Origin: Pseudomonadota bacterium
GTDB taxonomy: Bacteria > Pseudomonadota > Alphaproteobacteria > Rickettsiales > Midichloriaceae
Direction of reading: 5' to 3'
Assembly: GCA_027621485.1 (NCBI GenBank)
Contig: JAQCBG010000004.1
Span: 1-13,736 of the forward strand
DNA length: 13,736 nt
The position numbers and the translations under genes were made by a program. This document shows positions 1-7,134 of the stretch, piece by piece (position 1 is the stretch's first letter; each line of letters starts with the position of its first letter). Under the pieces are notes generated by a model that saw nothing but the letters and a program-made list of their open reading frames with translations, was not told the origin of the DNA and made no database searches.

Positions 1-33
1 TAAAATGATATTCATTAAATATATAAAACAAGT

Positions 34-816
34 ATGACTTCTTTGGGATTATTCTTAAAAAGCGGAATTAGAGATGGGAAATATTATAAAGTTAATAAAG
101 AGAGTGATAACATAAGGCTTTTTAAAATATATAGATATGATCCAAGTACAGATGAAAAAGAGCGCATAGATACATACGAAGTGGATTTAAATGATTGTGG
201 CCCTATGGTATTAGATGCCTTAATAAAAATTAAGGATGATATAGATAGCACATTAACTTTTAGACGCTCTTGTAGAGAGGGAATATGCGGCAGTTGTGCA
301 ATGAATATAGATGGAACAAATACACTTGCATGCATTAAGTCAGTATCTGAAGTGAAATCTGATGTTAATATATATCCACTTCCTCATATGAGCGTTGTGA
401 AGGATTTAATCCCAGATTTGAGTAACTTTTACAATCAACTTGCATCTGTAAAGCCTTGGCTTCAGAATAATGAAGTCACGAATTCAAGTCGTGAGAGATT
501 GCAATCTGAAGAAGATAGGAAGAAGCTGGATGGGCTTTATGAATGCGTGCTTTGCGCTTGTTGCTCAACTAGTTGCCCTAGTTATTGGTGGAATGGAGAT
601 AAATATCTTGGCCCTGCAACTTTACTGCAATCATATAGATGGATAATAGATAGCAGAGATTCAAATACTAAGGAAAGACTTGAGTTTTTAGATGATAAAT
701 TTAAATTATACCGTTGTCACACTATAATGAATTGCACAAAAACTTGCCCGAAAAAGCTTAATCCAGCAAAAGCTATATCCGAGATAAAAGATCTCATTGT
801 AAAAAACAACATATAA
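34..816 (+). CDS. sdhB: Succinate dehydrogenase iron-sulfur subunit
   Basis: This is the iron-sulfur subunit of complex II. It passes electrons from the FAD of SdhA through three Fe-S clusters to ubiquinone at the inner membrane, linking the TCA cycle to respiration. The 260 residues match the usual family length. An N-terminal ferredoxin-like domain carries the [2Fe-2S] ligands C80, C85, C88 and C100 (CREGICGSC, then C100). The C-terminal domain carries [13 protein letters not shown]171, C174, C177 and C238 for [4Fe-4S], and C181, C228 and C234 for [3Fe-4S]. W185/W186 and H229 correspond to quinone-site residues in E. coli. The ATG at 34 is the first start after an in-frame TAA at 16-18; no clear ribosome binding site precedes it. 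The other sdh genes would lie left of the window. The wording closely resembles Rickettsia SdhB as I remember it, which supports a Rickettsiales origin. Confidence 0.97.
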   Translation: MTSLGLFLKSGIRDGKYYKVNKESDNIRLFKIYRYDPSTDEKERIDTYEVDLNDCGPMVLDALIKIKDDIDSTLTFRRSCREGICGSCAMNIDGTNTLACIKSVSEVKSDVNIYPLPHMSVVKDLIPDLSNFYNQLASVKPWLQNNEVTNSSRERLQSEEDRKKLDGLYECVLCACCSTSCPSYWWNGDKYLGPATLLQSYRWIIDSRDSNTKERLEFLDDKFKLYRCHTIMNCTKTCPKKLNPAKAISEIKDLIVKNNI

Positions 817-818
817 TG

Positions 819-839
819 AAATACAAGAAGATTGTATTT
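819..839 (+). terminator. Small hairpin just after sdhB
   Basis: The arms AAATACAA and TTGTATTT pair perfectly over 8 bp around a GAAGA loop, starting 2 bases after the sdhB stop. The stem is AT-rich and no clean T-run follows, so it may be a weak terminator, an mRNA 3'-end stabiliser, or chance in AT-rich DNA. Confidence 0.35.
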
Positions 840-884
840 ATAGATATTTGATTGATCATTACTTATATAAAGAGGTGATATATA

Positions 885-1001
885 ATGAGTATATCATTTT
901 CTTTGCATGACGAAAGAAGTAGCGCCGCCTACCTTAAAAAAGAAAAAGAGAGAGAGGCGCGCCTTTCTAGAGGTTTGTTTGACCGCGATAATAGATCATA
1001 A
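885..1001 (+). CDS. Unrecognised 38-residue charged micro-protein
   Basis: I do not recognise this protein. It is a 38-codon frame starting with ATG at 885 and ending with TAA at 999-1001. A Shine-Dalgarno sequence AGAGGTGA (871-878) sits 6 bases before the ATG, the best ribosome binding site seen in the window, where most other genes have weak ones. The product is hydrophilic. A central run of Lys, Glu and Arg (about residues 18-29) could form a charged helix. There is no signal peptide, membrane segment or cysteine. It lies 68 bases after sdhB on the same strand and could be cotranscribed with it. Its last 6 bases overlap the end of the convergent petB. The protein might be a small assembly or regulatory factor, but function is unknown. 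It could also be a chance ORF. Confidence 0.45.
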   Translation: MSISFSLHDERSSAAYLKKEKEREARLSRGLFDRDNRS

Positions 1002-2246
1002 TTTCTTTGTGCAATTCTGCTTTTGACTTGATAAAAAGTGCTCGTTTATTGAATTTGGCATTTGTAAGTGCTTTTCTTTTCTAGAGACTATAGGAATGAA
1101 AATAAAAAAATGAGCAAAATACAGCGCGGTACATACTCTTCCGATTGTTGTATATGGTTCTTCCATCGGTGAGCCCCCTATATGCATTAACATGCCAAAG
1201 ATGCAAAAGAAAAAAATTGTAAGATATCTGAAGATTGGTCTATATTTAGCACTCTTAACAGAGGAGCCATCAAGCCAAGGAAGAAAAGCTAACACAAGAA
1301 TTGCCCCAAACATAGCTATCACTCCGCCAAGTTTACTTGGAATAGAGCGTAAAATTGCATAAAAAGGCAAGAAATACCATTCCGGTACAATATGAGTTGG
1401 CGTTACAAGAGAATCTGCTTTAATATAATTATCTGGATGACCAAGGCTATTTGGACTAAAGAATACGAAAGAGAAGAATACTAAAAAAAATACTCCGAAT
1501 CCAAAAAAATCTTTCAAAGTGTAATAAGGGTGAAAAGGAATAACATCTTCGCTTGTTTTTACTTCTATGCCAGATGGATTGTTAGAGCCATGTATATGAA
1601 GAGATATTATATGAAATAAAACTAATCCGACTAAAATAAAAGGCAATAAAAAGTGCAGTGCAAAAAATCTATTTAAAGTTGGATTTCCAACTGAATATCC
1701 GCCCCATAGCCATACAACTATATCTTCTCCAATAAAAGGTATTGCAGAAAAAAGACTGGTAATAACTTTTGCGCCCCAAAAGCTCATCTGACCCCATGGC
1801 AAAACATACCCCATGAAAGCTGTTGCCATCATTACTATAAATATAATCAAACCAAAAAACCAAATCACTTCTCTTGGTTTGTGATAAGACCCATAGTAAA
1901 GACCTCTTGCAATATGTAGATAAATTACAGCAAAAAACATAGATGCACCAACCGCATGACAGTAACGAATGAGCCATCCGTAATTTACATTACGCATTAT
2001 ATTTTCGACGCTATCAAATGCAAGATCCACATGGGGCGTATACTGCATTGCAAGAAAAAGTCCAGTAAGTATCTGCAGAACTAACACTATTCCAGCAATA
2101 GATCCAAGACTCCACGCGTAGTTTAAATTTTTTGGAACTTTGTAATTTGCTAAATGACGCAGAAAAGAGAATATAGGGAGGCGATACTCTATCCATGATA
2201 AGAAGCCATCTTTTGTATTACTACTGACTGAGTCTTGTTTCTTCAT
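996..2246 (-). CDS. petB: Cytochrome b of the bc1 complex
   Basis: This is the membrane core of complex III (ubiquinol:cytochrome c reductase), carrying both b hemes and both quinone sites. It has 416 residues and about eight hydrophobic helices. The four heme ligands are present as two 14-spaced pairs: H97/H111 and H198/H212, with H97 and H198 for the low-potential heme and H111 and H212 for the high-potential heme. The Qo motif PEWY is at 288-291. It is the full-length fused form (not the split b6/subunit IV form), as in mitochondria and alphaproteobacteria. A hydrophilic tail of about 25 residues follows the last helix. The ribosome binding site AAAGGAG (2257-2263) overlaps the petA stop, so petA and petB are probably translationally linked. 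No petC follows; the next sequence is the convergent micro-ORF. Confidence 0.97.
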   Translation of the reverse strand: MKKQDSVSSNTKDGFLSWIEYRLPIFSFLRHLANYKVPKNLNYAWSLGSIAGIVLVLQILTGLFLAMQYTPHVDLAFDSVENIMRNVNYGWLIRYCHAVGASMFFAVIYLHIARGLYYGSYHKPREVIWFFGLIIFIVMMATAFMGYVLPWGQMSFWGAKVITSLFSAIPFIGEDIVVWLWGGYSVGNPTLNRFFALHFLLPFILVGLVLFHIISLHIHGSNNPSGIEVKTSEDVIPFHPYYTLKDFFGFGVFFLVFFSFVFFSPNSLGHPDNYIKADSLVTPTHIVPEWYFLPFYAILRSIPSKLGGVIAMFGAILVLAFLPWLDGSSVKSAKYRPIFRYLTIFFFCIFGMLMHIGGSPMEEPYTTIGRVCTALYFAHFFIFIPIVSRKEKHLQMPNSINEHFLSSQKQNCTKKL

Positions 2247-2261
2247 TGCGCTAAAACTCCT

Positions 2262-2813
2262 TTAACCTATTTTTATCTTAGTGTCGTTTACAAATTCATA
2301 GGGCGGGATATGTAAATTCTCTGGCGCAGGTCCCACTCTAATGCGACCAGATGCATCATATTGTGACCCATGACAAGGACAATACCATCCTTCATAATCT
2401 CCTTTACCGCCAACAGGAACGCAGCCAAGATGAGTGCATACACCAACAGTTACAAGCCACTCATCCTTTCCTGGTTTAACTCTCTCTTCATCTTTTTGGG
2501 GATCTTTTAAGTCAGAAAGGGGTACTTTTCTCACTGCTTCTATTTCTGCATCTGTTCTGCGTTTTACAAAAACAGGACTGCCAAGCCACATTACAGTTAT
2601 TGTTTCTCCTTTTTTAACTTCAGAGAGCTCCACTTCTATAGTGCTTACTGCATTAGTTGCGGCATCTGGGGAGAGTGATTTTATAAATGGAAGAAGCGCT
2701 ACACCAGCCCCAACAAGTGCCGCAGCACTAGCTGAGAGCGTGATAAAATCTCTTCTTGTGATGACTTTCTCTTTTTGTATAGAGTGGTTGTTATTATTTT
2801 CTTTTTCGTTCAC
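2262..2813 (-). CDS. petA: Rieske iron-sulfur protein of the bc1 complex
   Basis: This is the ubiquinol-cytochrome c reductase Rieske subunit. It takes the first electron from ubiquinol at the Qo site and hands it to cytochrome c1. It has 183 residues. The N-terminus has a twin-arginine motif (TRRDFI, R20-R21) followed by a single hydrophobic segment (about 24-45), which is a Tat-type membrane anchor. The [2Fe-2S] cluster is bound by CTHLGC (C126, H128) and CPCHGS (C145, H148), with C131 and C147 forming the usual disulfide. The start is GTG at 2813: an in-frame TAA lies 3 bases further upstream (2817-2819) and there is no ATG near the N-terminus. No good ribosome binding site is visible. petB follows after 15 bases. 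Confidence 0.96.
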   Translation of the reverse strand: MNEKENNNNHSIQKEKVITRRDFITLSASAAALVGAGVALLPFIKSLSPDAATNAVSTIEVELSEVKKGETITVMWLGSPVFVKRRTDAEIEAVRKVPLSDLKDPQKDEERVKPGKDEWLVTVGVCTHLGCVPVGGKGDYEGWYCPCHGSQYDASGRIRVGPAPENLHIPPYEFVNDTKIKIG

Positions 2814-2865
2814 TTCTTAAGGAGATATAAGCTTTTTTAAATATATAGAACATCTATTAATTTGT

Positions 2866-2895
2866 ATTATATAAGCCCTAAGAAAGAAAGATCAA
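2866..2895 (-). promoter_or_regulatory. Candidate sigma-70 promoter for petAB
   Basis: On the minus strand, TTGATC (2895-2890) is followed by an 18-base spacer and a perfect TATAAT (2871-2866). This predicts transcription starting about 45 bases before the petA GTG. The match is by eye against the consensus TTGACA/TATAAT. Confidence 0.5.
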
Positions 2896-3003
2896 TATGC
2901 TTTTATAAAGTTTTGCCTTTCTTTATGTTTTTCTTCTATTGATGCGCTTAAGAGAAATAAAAAGCTTTCTTCTTGATAAAAAACAAAAAATTAGAGATAG
3001 AAA

Positions 3004-3037
3004 AAATACGCATCATAAGAAAACATGATGCGTATTT
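3004..3037 (-). terminator. Rho-independent terminator of the porin-like gene
   Basis: A perfect 13-bp stem (3004-3016 with 3025-3037, core ATACGCATCAT) closes an 8-base loop. It begins 18 bases past the stop of the gene ending at 3056. Read on the minus strand the stem runs into six T (3006-3001). It is the clearest terminator in the window and separates the porin-like gene from petAB. Confidence 0.85.
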
Positions 3038-3055
3038 CCTTTTGTATATAGAGAT

Positions 3056-4411
3056 TTAAAAACTATATTTTGCGCCGCATATAACAGCTATATTATTCTT
3101 TTTTGTTAACTTAAGATTATTGCCTGCTGTACTAGAAAGCGCTTTTGAATCAAAGTCATATAATGCAGTTTCTGCGTACAACTCAGCATTCTTTGTTATG
3201 TTGTAAGTAACACCAAGCGATACAGCAAAATATTTATTTTCTTGTTCACTTAAGTTATTAATCAAATCTGAGCCACCAGGTTGGATTAATGCGCTGCGCA
3301 TATTTGGGACGCCTCTAGTATGACTGGATATTGCAGATAAACTAAGTTTGCCTTTATTCTCTGGAAAAGAAAATCCTGTACCCATAGTTAAAAAGTATGC
3401 GTTAGGCTTTTGTTGCTTTATAACATCTACGGTCTTATCAGCTTTATCTTGTGAGATTGATTCTATAGAACCTGAATCTCCAAGTATTCCATAAGATGCC
3501 CCAAGGAAAAAGCGTTCTTGAAATATAAGATTTGCGCCGAGTTGCGCAGCAAGAACTCCTTTGCGTTTTATATTCCATGTACTCTTGTTACCGGTACTGT
3601 TAAAGATGTCATATTGGTCCGTATCTCCTTTACCATACTCTCCAATCAAAGACATTGTCATGACCACTGGCTTATCTTTTTGGGTCTCTAATTTCATTCC
3701 GCCAGCTATGATATTCTTGTAATTTTTACCATTTCCATATTCATTATTTCTTATATGCTCAATGCCTGCAGAATTTGGTATATATGCAATGTTAAAAGAA
3801 GCACTATCGTTGAATTTGAATCTATAAGCTATTTTTTCTGCAGCTTTCCCGGCAGAACCAAGTCCAGGTAAAGAAGGGGCCATTATAAATACATTTTTGT
3901 GTTCATATTTTGTATCCCAGTCTTTTTGATCTATTAGAGTTTCTTGAGTTAAATCTGCAAATGTGACTGCTCTTTGCATATAATCTTTATAATCTCCATC
4001 TATTCCTCCTGTTGCTGCTGTAAAAGACTGAGGTCCTTGCACAAAACCAGATTCTAAAGCCTTACATCTACCAATTTCTAAATCACCAAGTTCGCCAGAG
4101 ACAAATATATGATATGCATCAAGAACTGGTGCTAAGATCTGATGACCAATATCTGCTTTTATTTCTGTATTAATACCAAATTTCACACTATCTCCTAGCC
4201 ATGCTTTTAACTTCAAATTTGGTTTTATAAGAAATGGAGTTTCTCTTGTTGCTGATTTCATGACGCTTCTGCTATCTTCTATGGCTGTACCATATCTTGT
4301 ATCCAGAGAGCCTCCAAATTCAATAGAGAGATTATTTTCTTCTGCTATACAGACGCTGCTTATAGCAAACCCAGTTGCGTATAAAGCCAGTAAAGTACAA
4401 AATCGAGTCAT
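3056..4411 (-). CDS. Porin-like outer-membrane beta-barrel protein
   Basis: This is probably a Gram-negative general-porin-type channel in the outer membrane. Starting at ATG 4411 it has 451 residues and begins with a signal peptide: MTR, then a hydrophobic run, with likely cleavage after SVCIA and before EENN. The mature start (IEFGGSLDTRYG) and a segment reading GELGDLEIGR followed by TGGIDGDY resemble early strands and the constriction loop of alphaproteobacterial porins. Alternating polar and apolar strands recur, and the last residue is Phe after an apolar pattern (AKYSF), the usual outer-membrane insertion signal. A TTG 36 bases upstream could extend the frame, but it would put residues before a good signal peptide, so I prefer the ATG. 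It stands alone, with its own candidate promoter and a strong terminator. It may be a major surface protein; solute specificity cannot be told. Confidence 0.72.
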   Translation of the reverse strand: MTRFCTLLALYATGFAISSVCIAEENNLSIEFGGSLDTRYGTAIEDSRSVMKSATRETPFLIKPNLKLKAWLGDSVKFGINTEIKADIGHQILAPVLDAYHIFVSGELGDLEIGRCKALESGFVQGPQSFTAATGGIDGDYKDYMQRAVTFADLTQETLIDQKDWDTKYEHKNVFIMAPSLPGLGSAGKAAEKIAYRFKFNDSASFNIAYIPNSAGIEHIRNNEYGNGKNYKNIIAGGMKLETQKDKPVVMTMSLIGEYGKGDTDQYDIFNSTGNKSTWNIKRKGVLAAQLGANLIFQERFFLGASYGILGDSGSIESISQDKADKTVDVIKQQKPNAYFLTMGTGFSFPENKGKLSLSAISSHTRGVPNMRSALIQPGGSDLINNLSEQENKYFAVSLGVTYNITKNAELYAETALYDFDSKALSSTAGNNLKLTKKNNIAVICGAKYSF

Positions 4412-4468
4412 ATTAACAAAAAATAAATGAAATATTAATAAAGGCAAATGAAGAGCTATAGCAATATA

Positions 4469-4485
4469 GTTATATCAAATATAAC
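4469..4485. repeat. Perfect 7-bp inverted repeat before the porin-like gene
   Basis: GTTATAT and ATATAAC flank a CAA loop. It lies 5-21 bases downstream of the candidate minus-strand -10 box, about at the predicted start of transcription of the porin-like gene. It could be an operator or a 5' mRNA hairpin. AT-rich inverted repeats also arise by chance. Confidence 0.35.
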
Positions 4486-4489
4486 GTTG

Positions 4490-4519
4490 CTTATCGCTAA
4501 ATCAATAAGAAATTGTCAA
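4490..4519 (-). promoter_or_regulatory. Candidate promoter of the porin-like gene
   Basis: On the minus strand a perfect TTGACA (4519-4514) is followed by an 18-base spacer and GATAAG (4495-4490, 4 of 6 matches to TATAAT). This gives an untranslated leader of about 70 bases before the ATG at 4411. A consensus -35 box directly upstream of a monocistronic gene is the main support. Confidence 0.45.
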
Positions 4520-4566
4520 AATATATTACAATGATGCTATAAAAGCAATAGGCATTTATAATAAGT

Positions 4567-4584
4567 ATTTATAACATTTATAAC
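4567..4584. repeat. Two tandem copies of a 9-bp unit
   Basis: ATTTATAAC occurs twice head to tail, and the core ATTTATAA occurs once more at 4554-4561. The array is short and AT-rich, so it may simply be replication slippage. Its position upstream of the porin promoter leaves a regulatory role possible. Confidence 0.5.
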
Positions 4585-4746
4585 TAAAAAAACAAAAACC
4601 CCCTATAGAATTCATATGCGCTCAGCGCAAAAGATCTATGTTAGTTGCAATACTTATAATGAGTACAGTAATCGCAAAGAAAGTGAAGAATAATTGTACT
4701 TGTTATATACATTAAAGTTAGAGCGGGCATAATAAAAGTTCATATA

Positions 4747-4799
4747 TTGACAAAAATAAAACATGCACAATCAATCTTTTTATTTTCAGTGATTTGTGC
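4747..4799 (-). terminator. Candidate terminator of mreD-mrdA
   Basis: On the minus strand GCACAAATCA (4799-4790) can pair with TGATTGTGC (4773-4765) with one bulge across a 16-base loop. It is followed by the T-rich tail ATGTTTTATTTTTG. It lies 4 bases past the mrdA stop. The loop is long and the stem is modest, so confidence is limited. Confidence 0.4.
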
Positions 4800-4802
4800 G
4801 TT

Positions 4803-6542
4803 CTATTGTATGCATTTTTGTAAGATTTTCATTGCAAGTGGTAGCGCAGATGCAGAGCCCCAGCCTCCATGCATGACCATTGTTGCTATTGCATATTTTG
4901 GATTATCAAATGGTGCAAAGCCAACGAAAAATCCATGATCTGCATCTGTTTTGCCCGCATGTTTTTCATTAAGTTTTTTAGATTTAATTTGAGCGGTACC
5001 AGTTTTGCCCGCAATATTCCAATTACTAGATTTTTTTTGATTGGTATGATTTATAACGCTCTTTATATTTGATGGATTATATAAGTTTAAACTCTGACGC
5101 AATATCTCAAGATGAGATGACTCTACGTTTATTTTTTTATATTGCTTAAAATTTGGGGCCTTCGCAAATATAGTTGGCGTAATTAAATTGCCAGTTGCTA
5201 CTCTAGAAATCATTACAGCAAGTTGCATTAAAGTTGTAAGAACATAACCCTGGCCTATTACTATATTTGCAATATCGCCGGGTAATAATTTTTGATATAT
5301 ACCCCTTGCATTCATACTTTTTTTATCTGGAATAAGTCCAGCGCTTTCAGATGGTAATTCTATTCCAGTTAATGCCCCAAGGCCAAGTTCAAAAGCAGTA
5401 TCTGTAATATGATGAATTTTTAAATTTGCGCTCATAACATAAAAAAATACATTACAAGATTCTGATATTGCGCTTCTTAGATCTACAGATCCATGTCCGA
5501 ACTTGCGCCAACAATGCATAACTCTATTTCCAATTTTATGCGCTCCTTTGCAATGAATCCTTGTGTTTGGATCGATATTTGCCTTGAGAAGTGCGAGCGC
5601 AGAGATAATTTTAAATACAGATCCTGGTGCATATGCAGCAGAAATTACTTTATTAATTAATGGATTGTTTGGGTTATTTTGTAAGCTGCTCCATTTCTCT
5701 TGCTTTATGCCGCGTACAAATTCATTTGGGTCGAAAGCTGGAGATGAATGCATGGCAAGAATGTTATAATTTTCCAATGAAATTAATATTGCGCCACCAT
5801 CTATTTTTTCAAGCTCTTCTTGCGTTGCTTTTTGCATTGCTGCATTTATAGACAATACAATCTCCTTTCCTTGTATTGGAGGTTTATATTCTAATTCTCT
5901 TACTGCATTGTTTTTGGCATTTACTTCCACTTGAATCATTCCTGGCATACCAATTAGATCTTTATTGCAAGCTTTTTCAATGCCACTTACGCCAATTTTT
6001 AATATGTGGTTTGCCTGAAGATTTAATTGATTAATATCTGATTTAGTGGGTGCGCCAAGATGGCCAATTATATGAGGCGCGATATCTGTATAAAAGCGCT
6101 TGTAATCTTTGAGTATCTCTACGTTTTGTAGTGTAAAATCTGCTTTTATTTTTGCTATCTCATCCCAAGATATATCTTCTTTTATTGTGATATATTCACT
6201 ACTCTGACTTTGTTCGTTTAATGCGCTGATATTGAGATTTTTTATATTTAGAATTTGTTTTAATCTTTTCTCTATTAAATTTATTTGAGTAATGTGATAT
6301 TTACTGATTGTTGCTTTATACACAAGTCTATTACCAGCGATAAGAATGCGATTTCTATCTAGTATCCTACCTCTTGGGGGAGGTATTGGGATAAATCTTA
6401 TGCTATTTTGCCTAGCAAGTAGTTTGAAATTTTGTGTTTGCAGGAGTTGTAAATATACAAAGCGACTTATAATAATAAGAAGCATTGATAATTTTATTGC
6501 TCCCAGTATCAATACTCTTCTGCTGAATCCATTTTTCTTCAT
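4803..6542 (-). CDS. mrdA: Penicillin-binding protein 2, peptidoglycan transpeptidase
   Basis: This is the class B penicillin-binding protein of the elongation (rod) complex. It cross-links new peptidoglycan in the periplasm. Its 579 residues are slightly shorter than E. coli PBP2. A single N-terminal membrane anchor spans about 10-33. It is followed by the pedestal domain with the PPPRGRILDRN signature (54-64). The transpeptidase domain has all three active-site motifs: S308-V-F-K311 (nucleophile), S362-C-N364 and K513-T-G-T. The stretch CKGAHKIGNRVMHCW (331-345) and the GQG at 430-432 are typical of the PBP2 branch rather than FtsI. Its ATG overlaps the stop of the upstream mreD-like gene (ATGA), so the two are cotranscribed and translationally coupled. 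rodA is not adjacent. It implies that this organism makes peptidoglycan. Confidence 0.95.
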   Translation of the reverse strand: MKKNGFSRRVLILGAIKLSMLLIIISRFVYLQLLQTQNFKLLARQNSIRFIPIPPPRGRILDRNRILIAGNRLVYKATISKYHITQINLIEKRLKQILNIKNLNISALNEQSQSSEYITIKEDISWDEIAKIKADFTLQNVEILKDYKRFYTDIAPHIIGHLGAPTKSDINQLNLQANHILKIGVSGIEKACNKDLIGMPGMIQVEVNAKNNAVRELEYKPPIQGKEIVLSINAAMQKATQEELEKIDGGAILISLENYNILAMHSSPAFDPNEFVRGIKQEKWSSLQNNPNNPLINKVISAAYAPGSVFKIISALALLKANIDPNTRIHCKGAHKIGNRVMHCWRKFGHGSVDLRSAISESCNVFFYVMSANLKIHHITDTAFELGLGALTGIELPSESAGLIPDKKSMNARGIYQKLLPGDIANIVIGQGYVLTTLMQLAVMISRVATGNLITPTIFAKAPNFKQYKKINVESSHLEILRQSLNLYNPSNIKSVINHTNQKKSSNWNIAGKTGTAQIKSKKLNEKHAGKTDADHGFFVGFAPFDNPKYAIATMVMHGGWGSASALPLAMKILQKCIQ

Positions 6543-7009
6543 GTAGAATAATATGCAGTGAATTTTTTAATAAGCAGTAACTGTAGTAATACATATGCCA
6601 TGGCTCCGTAAATTCCAAATAAGCAAATTTCATATAGATAAAGTTCTTCATAATGCATAAAGCTCATGAAAATTGTCTTGAAAACGTAAAAAGAAAATAT
6701 AATTATTGCAAAGCGAAAGATGCGAGTTAATGTGTGAATTTTTTCTTTAGAATTTTTCTGAATGAGGAGTTGTAATAATACATATGCAAGGCCTGTATAG
6801 AAAAATTCATTATAACAGATTAAATCTTCTGCGCATCCAAGTAAGAATATAATGAAGTTATTTATGTACTTTTTATAGTATATAATTGGAAGGAAAATAA
6901 TGCCAAAAGAGAAACTAATAAGCGCACTAAGTTTTAAAGCTGGTATATGTATACAGAATATAATAAACTGTTGTAGAGCAATTAACTTATATGACAAAGC
7001 TTTCTCCAT
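6539..7009 (-). CDS. mreD: MreD-like rod-shape membrane protein
   Basis: This is probably MreD, the inner-membrane partner of MreC in the cell-elongation machinery. It has 156 residues, the usual family length, with five or six hydrophobic segments (about 9-22, 27-44, 50-66, 71-84, 99-117 and 128-147). The segment FLLGCAEDLICYNEFFYTGLA (about 54-74) fits the family pattern of a Leu/Gly-rich helix, a conserved Asp, then a small loop before the next helix. The call leans on this and on its place directly upstream of mrdA, the common mreD-mrdA order, with a 4-base overlap. mreB and mreC are not adjacent. The segment AYVLLQLL occurs twice (75-82 and 138-145). The ATG at 7009 has no clear ribosome binding site. 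It could be another small polytopic membrane protein, but context makes MreD by far the best call. Confidence 0.75.
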   Translation of the reverse strand: MEKALSYKLIALQQFIIFCIHIPALKLSALISFSFGIIFLPIIYYKKYINNFIIFLLGCAEDLICYNEFFYTGLAYVLLQLLIQKNSKEKIHTLTRIFRFAIIIFSFYVFKTIFMSFMHYEELYLYEICLFGIYGAMAYVLLQLLLIKKFTAYYST

Positions 7010-7037
7010 TTTTTAATCTGCTCTTGGTGATAATAAT

Positions 7038-7064
7038 GAGATTACTGAGATTACTGAGATTTTT
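7038..7064. repeat. Short tandem repeat, 9-bp unit
   Basis: GAGATTACT occurs twice in tandem (7038-7046 and 7047-7055), followed by a decayed third copy, GAGATTTTT. It lies in the leader of mreD, between the divergent promoters and the mreD start. It is probably slippage. Confidence 0.7.
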
Positions 7065-7105
7065 GAGTTGTCGTTTAGTTGTTTGTTCATTATAGGTAAT
7101 GATGA

Positions 7106-7134
7106 AAATAAAACCGTAACAAGATCTTGTCAAC
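7106..7134 (-). promoter_or_regulatory. Candidate promoter of mreD-mrdA
   Basis: On the minus strand a perfect TTGACA (7134-7129) is followed by 17 bases and TTATTT (7111-7106); TATTTT one base further on is an alternative. The -10 match is weak. The -35 box overlaps the palindrome shared with the lon promoter. Confidence 0.35.
7119..7130. promoter_or_regulatory. 12-bp palindrome between divergent promoters
   Basis: ACAAGATCTTGT is a perfect palindrome. It overlaps the -35 box of the plus-strand lon promoter (TTGTCA, 7127-7132) and the start of the -35 box of the minus-strand promoter (TTGACA, 7134-7129). Such symmetry suits a dimeric regulator controlling both directions, but it could be chance. 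Confidence 0.4.

Larger units (their letters stand above)
4448..4802. other. Gene-free intergenic stretch
   Basis: This 355-base stretch separates the porin-like gene from mrdA. I see no credible reading frame, tRNA or conserved RNA in it. It holds the porin promoter, three copies of ATTTATAA (4554-4561, 4567-4574, 4576-4583), a run of five C in an AT-rich setting near 4599-4603, a tiny hairpin TGCGC-TCA-GCGCA (4617-4629), and at its right end the candidate mrdA terminator. An uncharacterised small RNA cannot be excluded. Confidence 0.6.

Noticed and set aside
952..969. Near-palindrome around AGGCGCGCCT inside the micro-ORF
   Set aside because: It has no loop and is explained by Ala/Arg codons; a zero-loop palindrome cannot act as a terminator. 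It was considered as a bidirectional terminator for sdhB and petB but has no T-run.
2434..2820. Plus-strand 128-codon open frame opposite petA
   Set aside because: It lies wholly antisense to the well-supported Rieske gene, has a Ser/Thr-rich composition typical of a reverse-strand shadow, and shows no motif.
2883..2924. Inverted repeat AAAGAAAG / CTTTCTTT upstream of petA
   Set aside because: It has a 26-base loop and homopurine arms of simple composition, which are expected by chance in AT-rich DNA.
4412..4447. Longer N-terminus for the porin-like gene using TTG at 4447
   Set aside because: It would place 12 extra residues before a good signal peptide that starts at the ATG at 4411, and no ribosome binding site precedes the TTG.
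4747..4938. Plus-strand 63-codon open frame at the mrdA 3' end
   Set aside because: It mostly lies antisense to the PBP2 C-terminus, and its front part overlaps the candidate mrdA terminator. There is no conserved feature.
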